Assembly (NCBI GenBank): GCA_964413525.1
Contig: CAYPTI010000035.1
Location: 1 to 12,259, forward strand
Source of the DNA: CAYPTI01 sp964413525 [NCBI: uncultured bacterium]
Lineage (GTDB): Bacteria > T1Sed10-126
Length of the DNA stretch: 12,259 bases
Reading direction: 5' to 3'
In this document: positions 5,517-12,259 of the stretch, in pieces
How positions within the stretch are numbered: position 1 is the stretch's first letter
Layout: every line of letters starts with the position of its first letter
The notes under the pieces: model-generated
What the model was told of the DNA's origin: nothing
Seen by the model: only the letters and a program-made list of their open reading frames with translations
Databases searched by the model: none
Position numbers and translations under genes: made by a program

Positions 5517-6440
5517 TCAGTTGGATTCTTCGATATCGTCTCCGGGAAGCAGGGCCCGGTAGTCACGGACGATATCGTATTCGTCGTCCGTGGCCTCTAC
5601 AAACCCGTCAACCTCCAGGGAGTCGAGAATGGGTCGATCCTCCGGGTCCTGGGGTTGAAGACCGAGCATGATGGATTTGATCTCCTCGACAAGCTCGGGG
5701 CGTTCCTGCCGGAACTGCGGATGGAACGCCCAGGGTTCGTTGGGGATCGATGGGGTACGAGCAAGGACGGTGGTTTCGTCCAGAATCCGATCCGCGTTGT
5801 CCGCATCCTCCCGGGCGTCTTCGTACACGGCTCCCGCGGCGTAGTTCTGAAGCCACACGTTCAGCACGACGTTGTCGTGGTCACCCAGGAAATCGTACCG
5901 GCCGATAACCTCTTCGAAGGATCGATCAAGTTGCTCGGTCAGGAAGGCGCGCGGGAACAGGTATCCGGAGGCCGATCCCCGGTCGACGAAGGCGAACGAC
6001 CGGTCCTCAAGATCGGACAGCGATTCAACGTCGGAGTTTTCGTGGGTAAAAATGATGCTCCTGTAATCTTCCGAGCCCTGCCTCGTGGGTTTGAAGGCCA
6101 CCCGGGCAACCTCTGTGTCCGCAGCTTCCACGTACGAGAGCGGGCCAAGGGTGACGAAGTCGAATTCCCCCTCCCGGAGTTCACGGACCAGCTCCCCGTA
6201 GCTGGTTGCGAAAGAAATCCGGAACCGGACCGAGAGTTCCTCCTCCAGCCGGTCCCGGAGGGGACCGAGCCGGTCCAGGGTTTCGGCGGTTGATTGGGAG
6301 GGGACGTGGCCGTATCGAACGACCGGACGTTCGTCAGACTCCGGTTCGCCGTTAAACAGCGATTCTCCGGAGCCGCAGCCGAGAAGCAGCGGGACCAGGA
6401 GAGCGACCGCTCCGATCAGCCATCCCGAGGGTCGGTTCAC
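5517..6440 (-). CDS. PhnD-family periplasmic binding lipoprotein
   Basis: This is a 307-residue substrate-binding protein of the PhnD/phosphonate-binding type (phosphate/phosphite/phosphonate family). Residues 1-21 are a lipoprotein signal with lipobox LLGC and acylated Cys22, so the mature protein should be anchored in the envelope. Family blocks are VRYGHVPSQST (41-51), the stretch EGEFDFVTLGPLSYVEAA, YRSIIFTHENSDVESLSDL, and FAFVDRGSASGYLFPRAFL. Relatives bind phosphonates, phosphite or other small anions; the ligand here cannot be read. No PhnC- or PhnE-like transporter gene is present, while a histidine kinase follows after 10 bases, so it probably serves sensing. The start is GTG 6440, the only one that gives the complete signal peptide. 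The only ribosome-binding-like sequence, GGACGG, lies 12 bases upstream inside a hairpin arm. Confidence 0.9.
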   Translation of the reverse strand: MNRPSGWLIGAVALLVPLLLGCGSGESLFNGEPESDERPVVRYGHVPSQSTAETLDRLGPLRDRLEEELSVRFRISFATSYGELVRELREGEFDFVTLGPLSYVEAADTEVARVAFKPTRQGSEDYRSIIFTHENSDVESLSDLEDRSFAFVDRGSASGYLFPRAFLTEQLDRSFEEVIGRYDFLGDHDNVVLNVWLQNYAAGAVYEDAREDADNADRILDETTVLARTPSIPNEPWAFHPQFRQERPELVEEIKSIMLGLQPQDPEDRPILDSLEVDGFVEATDDEYDIVRDYRALLPGDDIEESN

Positions 6441-6450
6441 CGGAGCGAAA

Positions 6451-6481
6451 GACCGTCCAAACCGGAGTGCTCCGGACGGTC
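6451..6481 (-). terminator. Hairpin at the pilC stop codon: weak terminator or coupling structure
   Basis: GACCGTCC and GGACGGTC are perfect 8-bp arms around a 15-base loop. The 5' arm contains two bases of the pilC TGA stop. Only three T residues follow the 3' arm, which is weak for an intrinsic terminator. The 3' arm holds the only SD-like sequence before the phnD-like GTG. Ribosomes finishing pilC could open the hairpin and expose it, giving translational coupling instead of termination. Confidence 0.42.
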
Positions 6482-7703
6482 AGCCAACAACCTGAACGAT
6501 CTGGAACATCGGCAGAAACAACGCCATAACAATGATCCCGATGGCACCGCCCATGAACAGAATGAGCAGGGGCTCAAGCAGGGAACCGAGTCCCTCGACC
6601 ATTTCTTCCACTTCCATCTCGTAGGTGTCCGCGATCCGGGTGAGCATGTCATCCAGGTTCCCGGTCTCCTCCCCCACGGAAATCATGTGGACGACCATGG
6701 GCGGGAATTCACCGGCTTCGTACAGGGGTTCGCTGATGGTGTCCCCTTCGCTGATGCTGTCGTACACGTCGTCCATCATGTCGCCAATCACACGGTTGCC
6801 AACGGTGTCCTGGACGATTTCGATGGCCTCCAGGATCGGTACCCCGCTTCGGATGAGCGTGGCGAACGTCCGGGTAAACCGGGCGATGACCGCCTTGCGG
6901 AACAATTCTCCAAAGACCGGCAGGTTTAACTTCAGGTTGTCAAGGACGTATTCACCCGAGTCCGTGGAGTAGTACCACTTCACGGCGTAGAACGCACCGA
7001 CGAGCGCGATGATCAGCAACCACCAGTAATTAATCATGAAGTTGCTGACGCTGATAACGATCACGGTGGGCAGAGGCAGATCCACCCCCATGTCGTTGAA
7101 GAGTTCAACAAAGGTGGGAAGGACGAACACCAGGAGAAAGCCCACCACCAGAACCGCGACGGTGAACATGACTCCCGGGTAGATCGTGGCCGACTTCATT
7201 TTGGCCCGGAGTTCCTGGGCCTTTTCCGCAAATTCTGCCAGTCGCTCGAGAACGACCTCGAGGACCCCCCCCACTTCTCCGGCCTTGATCATGTTGATGT
7301 ACAATTCGTCAAACACGTTGGGGTGGCGCTGGAGAGCTTCCGAAAAACTGGAACCGCTCTTGATATCGGAGGAGATTTCATCGAGGATTTCCTGGAATTC
7401 TTCATTCTCCGTCTGTTCTTCCATGATGTTGACCGATTTGAGGAGGGGAAGACCGGCGGATAGGAGGGTGGCCATCTGGCGAGTGAAGAGGGTTACTTCC
7501 TCCTGACCGACCGAGTTCCCGCCCAGGAAGGGGATGTCGAAGTCCAGCCCGAGTCCGAATCCCTCGCTCTGTTCCGAGACATCAAACGGTCGGTAACCCC
7601 GGTCCCGAAGCTGTGAGATGGCCGAGGATTCGCTCGGAGCTTCGACGGTCCCCGTGATCTCCTGCCCCCCCCGATCAAGTGCCTCATACTGAAACGTCGG
7701 CAT
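6480..7703 (-). CDS. pilC: Type IV pilus inner-membrane platform protein PilC (GspF family)
   Basis: This 407-residue protein is the usual length for PilC. It opens with MPTFQYEALDRGGQEITG, the standard family start, and holds two copies of the T2SSF domain: FTRQMATLLSAGLPLL (73-88) and FTRTFATLIRSGVPIL (276-291), each followed by a GE-rich block (AGEVGGVLEVVL at 141-152, SVGEETGNLDDML at 342-354). Membrane segments lie at about 174-197, 222-242 and 377-401. PilC sits in the inner membrane and links the cytoplasmic PilB and PilT motors to pilin assembly. GGGAGG lies about 7 bases before ATG 7703. The gene starts 54 bases after pilT and closes the pilus motor cluster. All blocks look intact. 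Confidence 0.96.
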   Translation of the reverse strand: MPTFQYEALDRGGQEITGTVEAPSESSAISQLRDRGYRPFDVSEQSEGFGLGLDFDIPFLGGNSVGQEEVTLFTRQMATLLSAGLPLLKSVNIMEEQTENEEFQEILDEISSDIKSGSSFSEALQRHPNVFDELYINMIKAGEVGGVLEVVLERLAEFAEKAQELRAKMKSATIYPGVMFTVAVLVVGFLLVFVLPTFVELFNDMGVDLPLPTVIVISVSNFMINYWWLLIIALVGAFYAVKWYYSTDSGEYVLDNLKLNLPVFGELFRKAVIARFTRTFATLIRSGVPILEAIEIVQDTVGNRVIGDMMDDVYDSISEGDTISEPLYEAGEFPPMVVHMISVGEETGNLDDMLTRIADTYEMEVEEMVEGLGSLLEPLLILFMGGAIGIIVMALFLPMFQIVQVVG

Positions 7704-7757
7704 GTTCGTCCTCCCGTTCCAGAGCTGGTGTCCGGCCGGGCGGTCTATTCTGGACGG

Positions 7758-8810
7758 TCAAAGCTCTTTTTTCAACTCCTTGGGATTCTGGGCTCGAGCC
7801 ACGGCTTCATCGTAGGAAATTTTGCCGTACTGATACAGTTCTTTCAGATGCTGATCCATCGTCTGCATCCCCATGCTTCCGCCGGTCTGGATGGCGGAAG
7901 GGATGTTCTGTTCCTTCCGCTCCCGGATCAGGTTCCGGATGCCCGACGTGGCCAGCATCACCTCGAACGCGGCAATTCGCCCCGACTCGTCCTTGCGGGG
8001 ACAGAGGGTCTGGGAGACGACGGCGCTCAGGGTCACGGACAACTGGGACCGGACCTGGGCCTGCTCCTCCTTCGGGAAGGTGTCAATGATCCGGTTGATC
8101 GTCTGAGAGGCGCTGTTGGTGTGAAGGGTTCCAAACACGAGATGGCCCGTTTCCGCCGCCGTGATGGCGGCCCCGATGGTTTCACGATCCCGCATCTCCC
8201 CCACCAGCATGACGTCGGGATCCATCCGGAGCGCCGAGCGCAGGCCGTCGCTGAAGGACAGCACGTCCACTCCCTTCTCCCGCTGGGTAATAACGGACTG
8301 CTTGTGTTCGAACCGGAATTCGATCGGATCCTCAATGGTGACAATGTGGTAGGGGTACGTTTCATTAATGTAATCGATGAAGGTGGCCAGGGTGGTCGTT
8401 TTCCCGGACCCGGTGGGGCCGGTCACGAGAATCAACCCTCGAGGCTGGGCGCACAGGTCCTTCAGGGTGGCGGGCAACCCGAGGTCGTCGAACCCGAAAA
8501 TGTGGTTCGGGATGTGTCGCATCACCATGCCCATGTTCTTCTGATGTTTGAACGTCGCCACACGAAACCGGTTCTCATCGACGTACTCGTAGGCAAAATC
8601 GGCGCTACCGGCTTCTTCCAGCGATTTCATGTGGCGGTCGGGGGACACCGACTGAACGATCCGCTTGGTATCCTCCGAGTCCAGGGAGCTGGTGTCACCG
8701 ATCGGCTCAAGTTCCCCGTCAATTCGAAGCATCGGGGGAAGTCCGACCGTGATGTGAATGTCGGAGGCTCCCCGTTCCATGGCTATGTCAAGAACATCGT
8801 GGATATACAC
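7758..8810 (-). CDS. pilT: Type IV pilus retraction ATPase PilT
   Basis: This is a 350-residue hexameric ATPase that powers pilus depolymerisation, giving twitching motility and DNA uptake. It has the standard PilT opening with ASDIHITVG (15-23), Walker A GPTGSGKT (131-138), Asp box VTIEDPIEF (157-165), Walker B with MLVGEMRD (201-208) and His box TGHLVFGTLHTN (221-232). The PilT signature near the C-terminus reads GIRNLIRE (290-297), close to the usual AIRNLIRE. It lacks the N-terminal domain and zinc cysteines of PilB proteins, which separates it from the two upstream genes. The start is GTG 8810, with AAAGGG about 11 bases before it and a stop a few codons upstream in frame. The 41-base AT-rich gap before it holds a TAAAAT (8833-8828) that might be a weak internal -10. 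Confidence 0.96.
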   Translation of the reverse strand: MYIHDVLDIAMERGASDIHITVGLPPMLRIDGELEPIGDTSSLDSEDTKRIVQSVSPDRHMKSLEEAGSADFAYEYVDENRFRVATFKHQKNMGMVMRHIPNHIFGFDDLGLPATLKDLCAQPRGLILVTGPTGSGKTTTLATFIDYINETYPYHIVTIEDPIEFRFEHKQSVITQREKGVDVLSFSDGLRSALRMDPDVMLVGEMRDRETIGAAITAAETGHLVFGTLHTNSASQTINRIIDTFPKEEQAQVRSQLSVTLSAVVSQTLCPRKDESGRIAAFEVMLATSGIRNLIRERKEQNIPSAIQTGGSMGMQTMDQHLKELYQYGKISYDEAVARAQNPKELKKEL

Positions 8811-8851
8811 CCGTACATCGCCCTTTCATTTTAAATTCGTTCTAAAGTCGA

Positions 8852-10573
8852 TTAAACGGCGGCCGCGGTTCCGTGGGCCTGAGTAACCCGGGCAACTTCC
8901 ATCAGCGTCGTTTCTCCCATCCGCACCTTGATGAACCCGTCCTGGCGAAGGGTTCTCATCCCGCTGCGGACGGCTTCCTTCCGAAGCGCCGCCGTGTTGG
9001 CTTCGTTCAGGATCATCTCCCCGATGGACTGGTTGCAGACCATTAACTCAAAGATCGCCGTTCGTCCGGAATACCCGGTCATGTTGCACTGGTCGCAACC
9101 GCTTCCGCGGTAAAATTCCGTGTCCGCCGCTTCCTCCGGGGGAAACCCCACCTGCTCGATGTATTCGGGTTCCGGTTGGTACGGTTCCTTGCAGTTATCA
9201 CAGATGGTTCGCACGAGCCGCTGAGCCATGATCGCCTGGAGGGAGGAACTGATCAGGAAGGGGTTGAGCCCCAGGTCGAGCAGCCGGTTGATCGTGCTGG
9301 GTGCGTCGTTGGTATGAAGGGTCGAGAATACCAGGTGCCCGGTGAGGGCGGCCCGGATGGCGATCTCCGCGGTTTCGTAGTCCCGGATCTCCCCCACCAG
9401 GATGATGTCGGGGGACTGACGGAGGAGGGAGCGCAGCCCCATGGCAAAATCGAGCCCGATCGACTCGTTGATCTGCATCTGGTTGATGCCCTCCAGCTGA
9501 TACTCCACCGGATTTTCAATCGTGATCAACTTCCGTTCCGGGGAATTGAGCTCCGACAGGGCCGAGTACAGGGTGGTGGTTTTCCCGGATCCCGTGGGGC
9601 CGGTGACCAGGATGATCCCGTTCGGGCGGGAAATTAACTGATCGAAAACGGCCAGGTTGTCGGGAAGAAAACCGAGCTGTTCGAGTCCGATGTCGATCGA
9701 TTCCTGATCCAGGATCCGAAGAACCACACTTTCGCCGTGAATGCTGGGCAGGCTGTTGACGCGGAAATCCAGGGCCTTGCCCATGAGCTTCAGTTTGATC
9801 CGCCCGTCCTGGGGTTTCCGGTGCTCCGAAATGTCCATGGAAGCCATGATTTTAATTCGTGAGATGATGGCTCCCTGGAGGCGTTTGGGCGGATCGTGGG
9901 CCTCGTGGAGAATTCCGTCGATCCGGTAACGGACCAGCAGCCGGTCCTCCATGGGTTCAATGTGAATATCACTGGTTCCCTGGCGGACGGCTTCCGTGAT
10001 CATCATGTTGACCAGCTTGATGATGGGGGCTTCCTCGGCCTGTTCCTCCAGCCGTTCGACGTCCTCTTGCTCGTCCTCGTCGTCGAGGTAGATCATCTGA
10101 TCTTCGCCGAGGTCGTCCAGAATCGTGTCGATGTCCTCCATGGAAGCCCCGTAATGGGTGGTGATCAGGTCCTCCAGGAACCCGGGATCCGCGAGGACAA
10201 ACTCCACGGGACGGTCGATGATGGCGGCGATGTCGTCCTTGGTTCGGATGTCGGGGGGTTCGTCCGTAGCGAGCACGACCCGCTGGCCGTTCATGCGCAG
10301 GGGAAAAATGAAGTATTGCTGGACGGTGGAACCGTCGAGCATCTCCAGGAGGTTCGGGTCGGGTTCGAAGGCGCTCAAATCCGTAAACTGGAGCCCAAAC
10401 GAATCGGCGTACAACTCCAGCAACTGTTCTCGTTCGAAGTCGTGGCTGGCTTCCAGCACGTCGAGCGGACTGTCATGGTCCCTCAGTTCGTCAAACAGGT
10501 CCTCGGCTTCCTCGGCCGTGATCAGATCCTCCTTGACGAGGGACTCGATCAGGTTCTGGGTTTTAATCGCCAT
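8852..10573 (-). CDS. PilB/GspE-family ATPase, second copy
   Basis: This is a 573-residue extension-type ATPase of the secretion ATPase superfamily. It has an N-terminal MshEN/GspE-N-like domain (about 1-140), a very acidic linker (about 145-182, with LDDEDEQEDVERLEEQ) and the N2 domain with TSDIHIEP (200-207). The core has Walker A GPTGSGKT (325-332), Walker B with ILVGEIRD (391-398) and His box TGHLVFSTLHTNDA (411-424). Zinc cysteines are at 458, 461, 493 and 496. The Asp box reads TIENPVEY (351-358), with Asn where most members, including the upstream paralogue, have Asp. AGGGAG lies 7 bases before ATG 10573, right after the stop of the upstream gene. With PilT and PilC beside it, it should drive pilin assembly; a role in a related type II secretion machine is an alternative. 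Confidence 0.92.
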   Translation of the reverse strand: MAIKTQNLIESLVKEDLITAEEAEDLFDELRDHDSPLDVLEASHDFEREQLLELYADSFGLQFTDLSAFEPDPNLLEMLDGSTVQQYFIFPLRMNGQRVVLATDEPPDIRTKDDIAAIIDRPVEFVLADPGFLEDLITTHYGASMEDIDTILDDLGEDQMIYLDDEDEQEDVERLEEQAEEAPIIKLVNMMITEAVRQGTSDIHIEPMEDRLLVRYRIDGILHEAHDPPKRLQGAIISRIKIMASMDISEHRKPQDGRIKLKLMGKALDFRVNSLPSIHGESVVLRILDQESIDIGLEQLGFLPDNLAVFDQLISRPNGIILVTGPTGSGKTTTLYSALSELNSPERKLITIENPVEYQLEGINQMQINESIGLDFAMGLRSLLRQSPDIILVGEIRDYETAEIAIRAALTGHLVFSTLHTNDAPSTINRLLDLGLNPFLISSSLQAIMAQRLVRTICDNCKEPYQPEPEYIEQVGFPPEEAADTEFYRGSGCDQCNMTGYSGRTAIFELMVCNQSIGEMILNEANTAALRKEAVRSGMRTLRQDGFIKVRMGETTLMEVARVTQAHGTAAAV

Positions 10574-10584
10574 GGGTCGCTCCC

Positions 10585-12259
10585 TTACAGATAGCCGGCC
10601 ACCTCTTCGTCAACATCAAGTTCGGAAACATCGACCGAAAGGTCCCCTTCCACCGGAGCCACCCTGAGCACTTCCTCCAGGGTGGTGATTCCCTCGACGG
10701 CCTTCTGCCAGCCGTGCTGCCGCATCGTTACCATTCCATTTTCGACCGCGTGATTCTCGATATCGCTGGCCGAATTGCCGTCCAGGATCAGTTTCTGCAC
10801 TTCTTCCGAAATCACCAGCAGCTCAAAAATGCCCGTCCGGCCGTCAAACCCGGTTCCCCCGCACCGGTCGCATCCTTCCCCGCGATAAAAGGTGTGATCT
10901 CGCCACTCCCGGGGGTCTTCGCCGATCGCTCGGATGTCGGTGGGATCGGGTTCGTATTCGACCTGACAGTGTTCACATAGAATCCGCACGAGCCGCTGCC
11001 CGAGCACTCCCTGAATGGTGGCGGTGAGCAGGAAGGGTTTGATCCCCATGTCGATCATGCGGGTGATCGCCCCGGCGGCATCGTTGGTGTGCACCGTGGA
11101 AAGAACGAGGTGGCCGGTGAGGCTGGCCTGGATGGCGGTCTGAGCCGTCTCGATGTCGCGGATCTCCCCCACGAGACAGATGTCAGGGTCCTGCCGGAGA
11201 ATGGCCCGCAGCCCGTTGGCAAAGGTCATGCCCACCTCCTCGTGAACCTGACACTGGATGAGACCCGGGATCTCGTACTCCACCGGATCCTCCATGGTAA
11301 TGATTTTGTCCGTCGGTTCGTTGATGTGGTTGATCCCGGCGTAGAGGGTGGTGGTTTTCCCCGAGCCGGTCGGACCGGTAACGAGCATAATTCCGTTGGG
11401 CCGTTCGATGATATCCCGGTAGGAATCCTCCTGTTCGGGAAGCATGCCGAGAGCCCCGGTCTCCAGGTCGATGTCGTCCTGGCTGAGAACCCGCAGTACC
11501 ACGCTTTCGCCAAACACGGTCGGCAGGGTGCTGACCCGGAAGTCCAGTTCCTTGCCCGAGATCTGGACCCGGATCCGTCCGTCCTGGGGCATCCGGGTCT
11601 CGGCGATGTCCATGTCGGCCATGACCTTGACCCGGGAGGTCACGGCGCTCTGGAGTTCCTGCGGGGGAGGGTTCAGTTCCTTGAGGACCCCGTCCAGCCG
11701 CATCCGGACCACGAACCGGTGTTCGAACGGTTCCAGGTGGATGTCGGAGGCGTTGTTCTGAATGGCCTCCAGGATGATCATGTTCACCAGTTTGATGACC
11801 GGCGTCTGGTCGACCATTTCCTCGACGTCATCGCCGAGATCGGCGCTCTGGTCCGACACAAGGTCGACATCGTCCTCCGTTAACTCCTCAATAACCCCGG
11901 AAACTTCATCCACTTCTCCGTACACCTGGTTGAGGGCCGCTTCAATTTCCTCTTCCAGGGCAATGACGGGTTTCACCGGTTTGCCGACCATGACCTTCAT
12001 GTCGTCCATCGACGTAACGTCCAGGGGATCGGCCACGGCGATGACCATATGGTCTCCCCGATCTTTGATCGGGACGATGTTCCGACTCCGGGCGACTTCT
12101 TCCGGGATGGTGTACACCAGTTCCTCGGTCACTTCATAATCGTCCAGCTGTACGTAGGGAATGTTTAGCTGACTGGAAAGAGCCGCGGCCAGCTGACGTT
12201 CGTCAATGTACCCCAGTTCGAGAAGACACTTCCCGAGCCGTTCCCCCGTTTCCTCCTGG
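10585..12259 (-). CDS. pilB: PilB/GspE-family assembly ATPase, first copy (5' end outside the window)
   Basis: About 557 C-terminal residues are visible and the frame is still open at the window edge (first whole codon at 12258). The N-terminal region shows the MshEN/GspE-N pattern, with GERLGKCLLELGYIDERQLA and IPEEVARSRNIVPI. A GTG at 12132 is therefore not the true start. Counting from the first visible residue, Walker A GPTGSGKT is at 295-302, Asp box TMEDPVEY at 321-328, Walker B with CLVGEIRD at 361-368, His box TGHLVLSTVHTNDA at 381-394, and zinc cysteines at 428, 431, 463 and 466. An acidic tail (VDVSELDVDEEV) ends the protein. It energises type IV pilus extension from the cytoplasm with PilC. 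Every catalytic block is canonical, so it is the better candidate for the main PilB. Confidence 0.93.
   Translation of the reverse strand, partial: QEETGERLGKCLLELGYIDERQLAAALSSQLNIPYVQLDDYEVTEELVYTIPEEVARSRNIVPIKDRGDHMVIAVADPLDVTSMDDMKVMVGKPVKPVIALEEEIEAALNQVYGEVDEVSGVIEELTEDDVDLVSDQSADLGDDVEEMVDQTPVIKLVNMIILEAIQNNASDIHLEPFEHRFVVRMRLDGVLKELNPPPQELQSAVTSRVKVMADMDIAETRMPQDGRIRVQISGKELDFRVSTLPTVFGESVVLRVLSQDDIDLETGALGMLPEQEDSYRDIIERPNGIMLVTGPTGSGKTTTLYAGINHINEPTDKIITMEDPVEYEIPGLIQCQVHEEVGMTFANGLRAILRQDPDICLVGEIRDIETAQTAIQASLTGHLVLSTVHTNDAAGAITRMIDMGIKPFLLTATIQGVLGQRLVRILCEHCQVEYEPDPTDIRAIGEDPREWRDHTFYRGEGCDRCGGTGFDGRTGIFELLVISEEVQKLILDGNSASDIENHAVENGMVTMRQHGWQKAVEGITTLEEVLRVAPVEGDLSVDVSELDVDEEVAGYL

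Noticed and set aside
5436-6293. Plus-strand open frame of 285 codons, and others such as 7728-8834 (368 codons) and 11089-11883
   Set aside because: Each lies antisense to a clear minus-strand gene with intact family motifs (PhnD-like, PilT, PilB). Their translations show no recognisable domain.
12130-12132. GTG 12132 as the start of the first PilB
   Set aside because: The frame stays open to the window edge and encodes the usual N-terminal GspE/MshEN pattern upstream of it.
1-12259. tRNA, rRNA, CRISPR array, insertion sequence or phage attachment site
   Set aside because: No cloverleaf, regular repeat-spacer pattern, transposase or terminal repeat was seen. Genes fill the window with gaps of under 100 bases, so no stretch over 300 bases is unassigned.

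Overview
All genes in this window lie on the minus strand, so transcription runs from position 12259 down towards 1. The DNA is GC-rich by eye, gaps are short, and many starts are GTG or TTG. The proteins are rich in Asp and Glu. A type IV pilus motor set, a lipoprotein with a GC box and a secreted repeat protein point to a diderm (Gram-negative type) bacterium. The phylum cannot be fixed from the sequence; the acidic proteins may hint at a salty habitat.

Region 1 (12259-6480) encodes the type IV pilus motor. In transcript order it holds a PilB/GspE-type ATPase whose 5' end lies outside the window, a second PilB-like ATPase, the retraction ATPase PilT and the inner-membrane platform protein PilC. 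A hairpin that includes the pilC stop codon separates this group from the next.

Region 2 (6440-3566) encodes a PhnD-family periplasmic binding lipoprotein and, 10 bases further on, a membrane-bound histidine kinase with PAS-like, DHp and ATPase domains. No ABC permease, ABC ATPase or response regulator is present here. The pair looks more like a ligand sensor than a transporter.

Region 3 (3565-1) begins with a probable extended -10 promoter. It encodes a thioredoxin-fold [2Fe-2S] ferredoxin with two adjacent in-frame UGA codons between its first two cysteines, an unrecognised helical protein, three different EutN/CcmL (BMC-P) proteins in a row, a diverged FolC-like ligase and a secreted TPR-like protein cut by the window edge. 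No BMC-H or BMC-T shell gene is visible.

The most interesting item is the ferredoxin. The reading frame is coherent on both sides of the tandem UGA, all four cluster cysteines (C-x4-C and C-x3-C) are present, and a hairpin lies just downstream. This makes it a candidate double-selenocysteine protein. A pseudogene carrying two stop codons remains possible.
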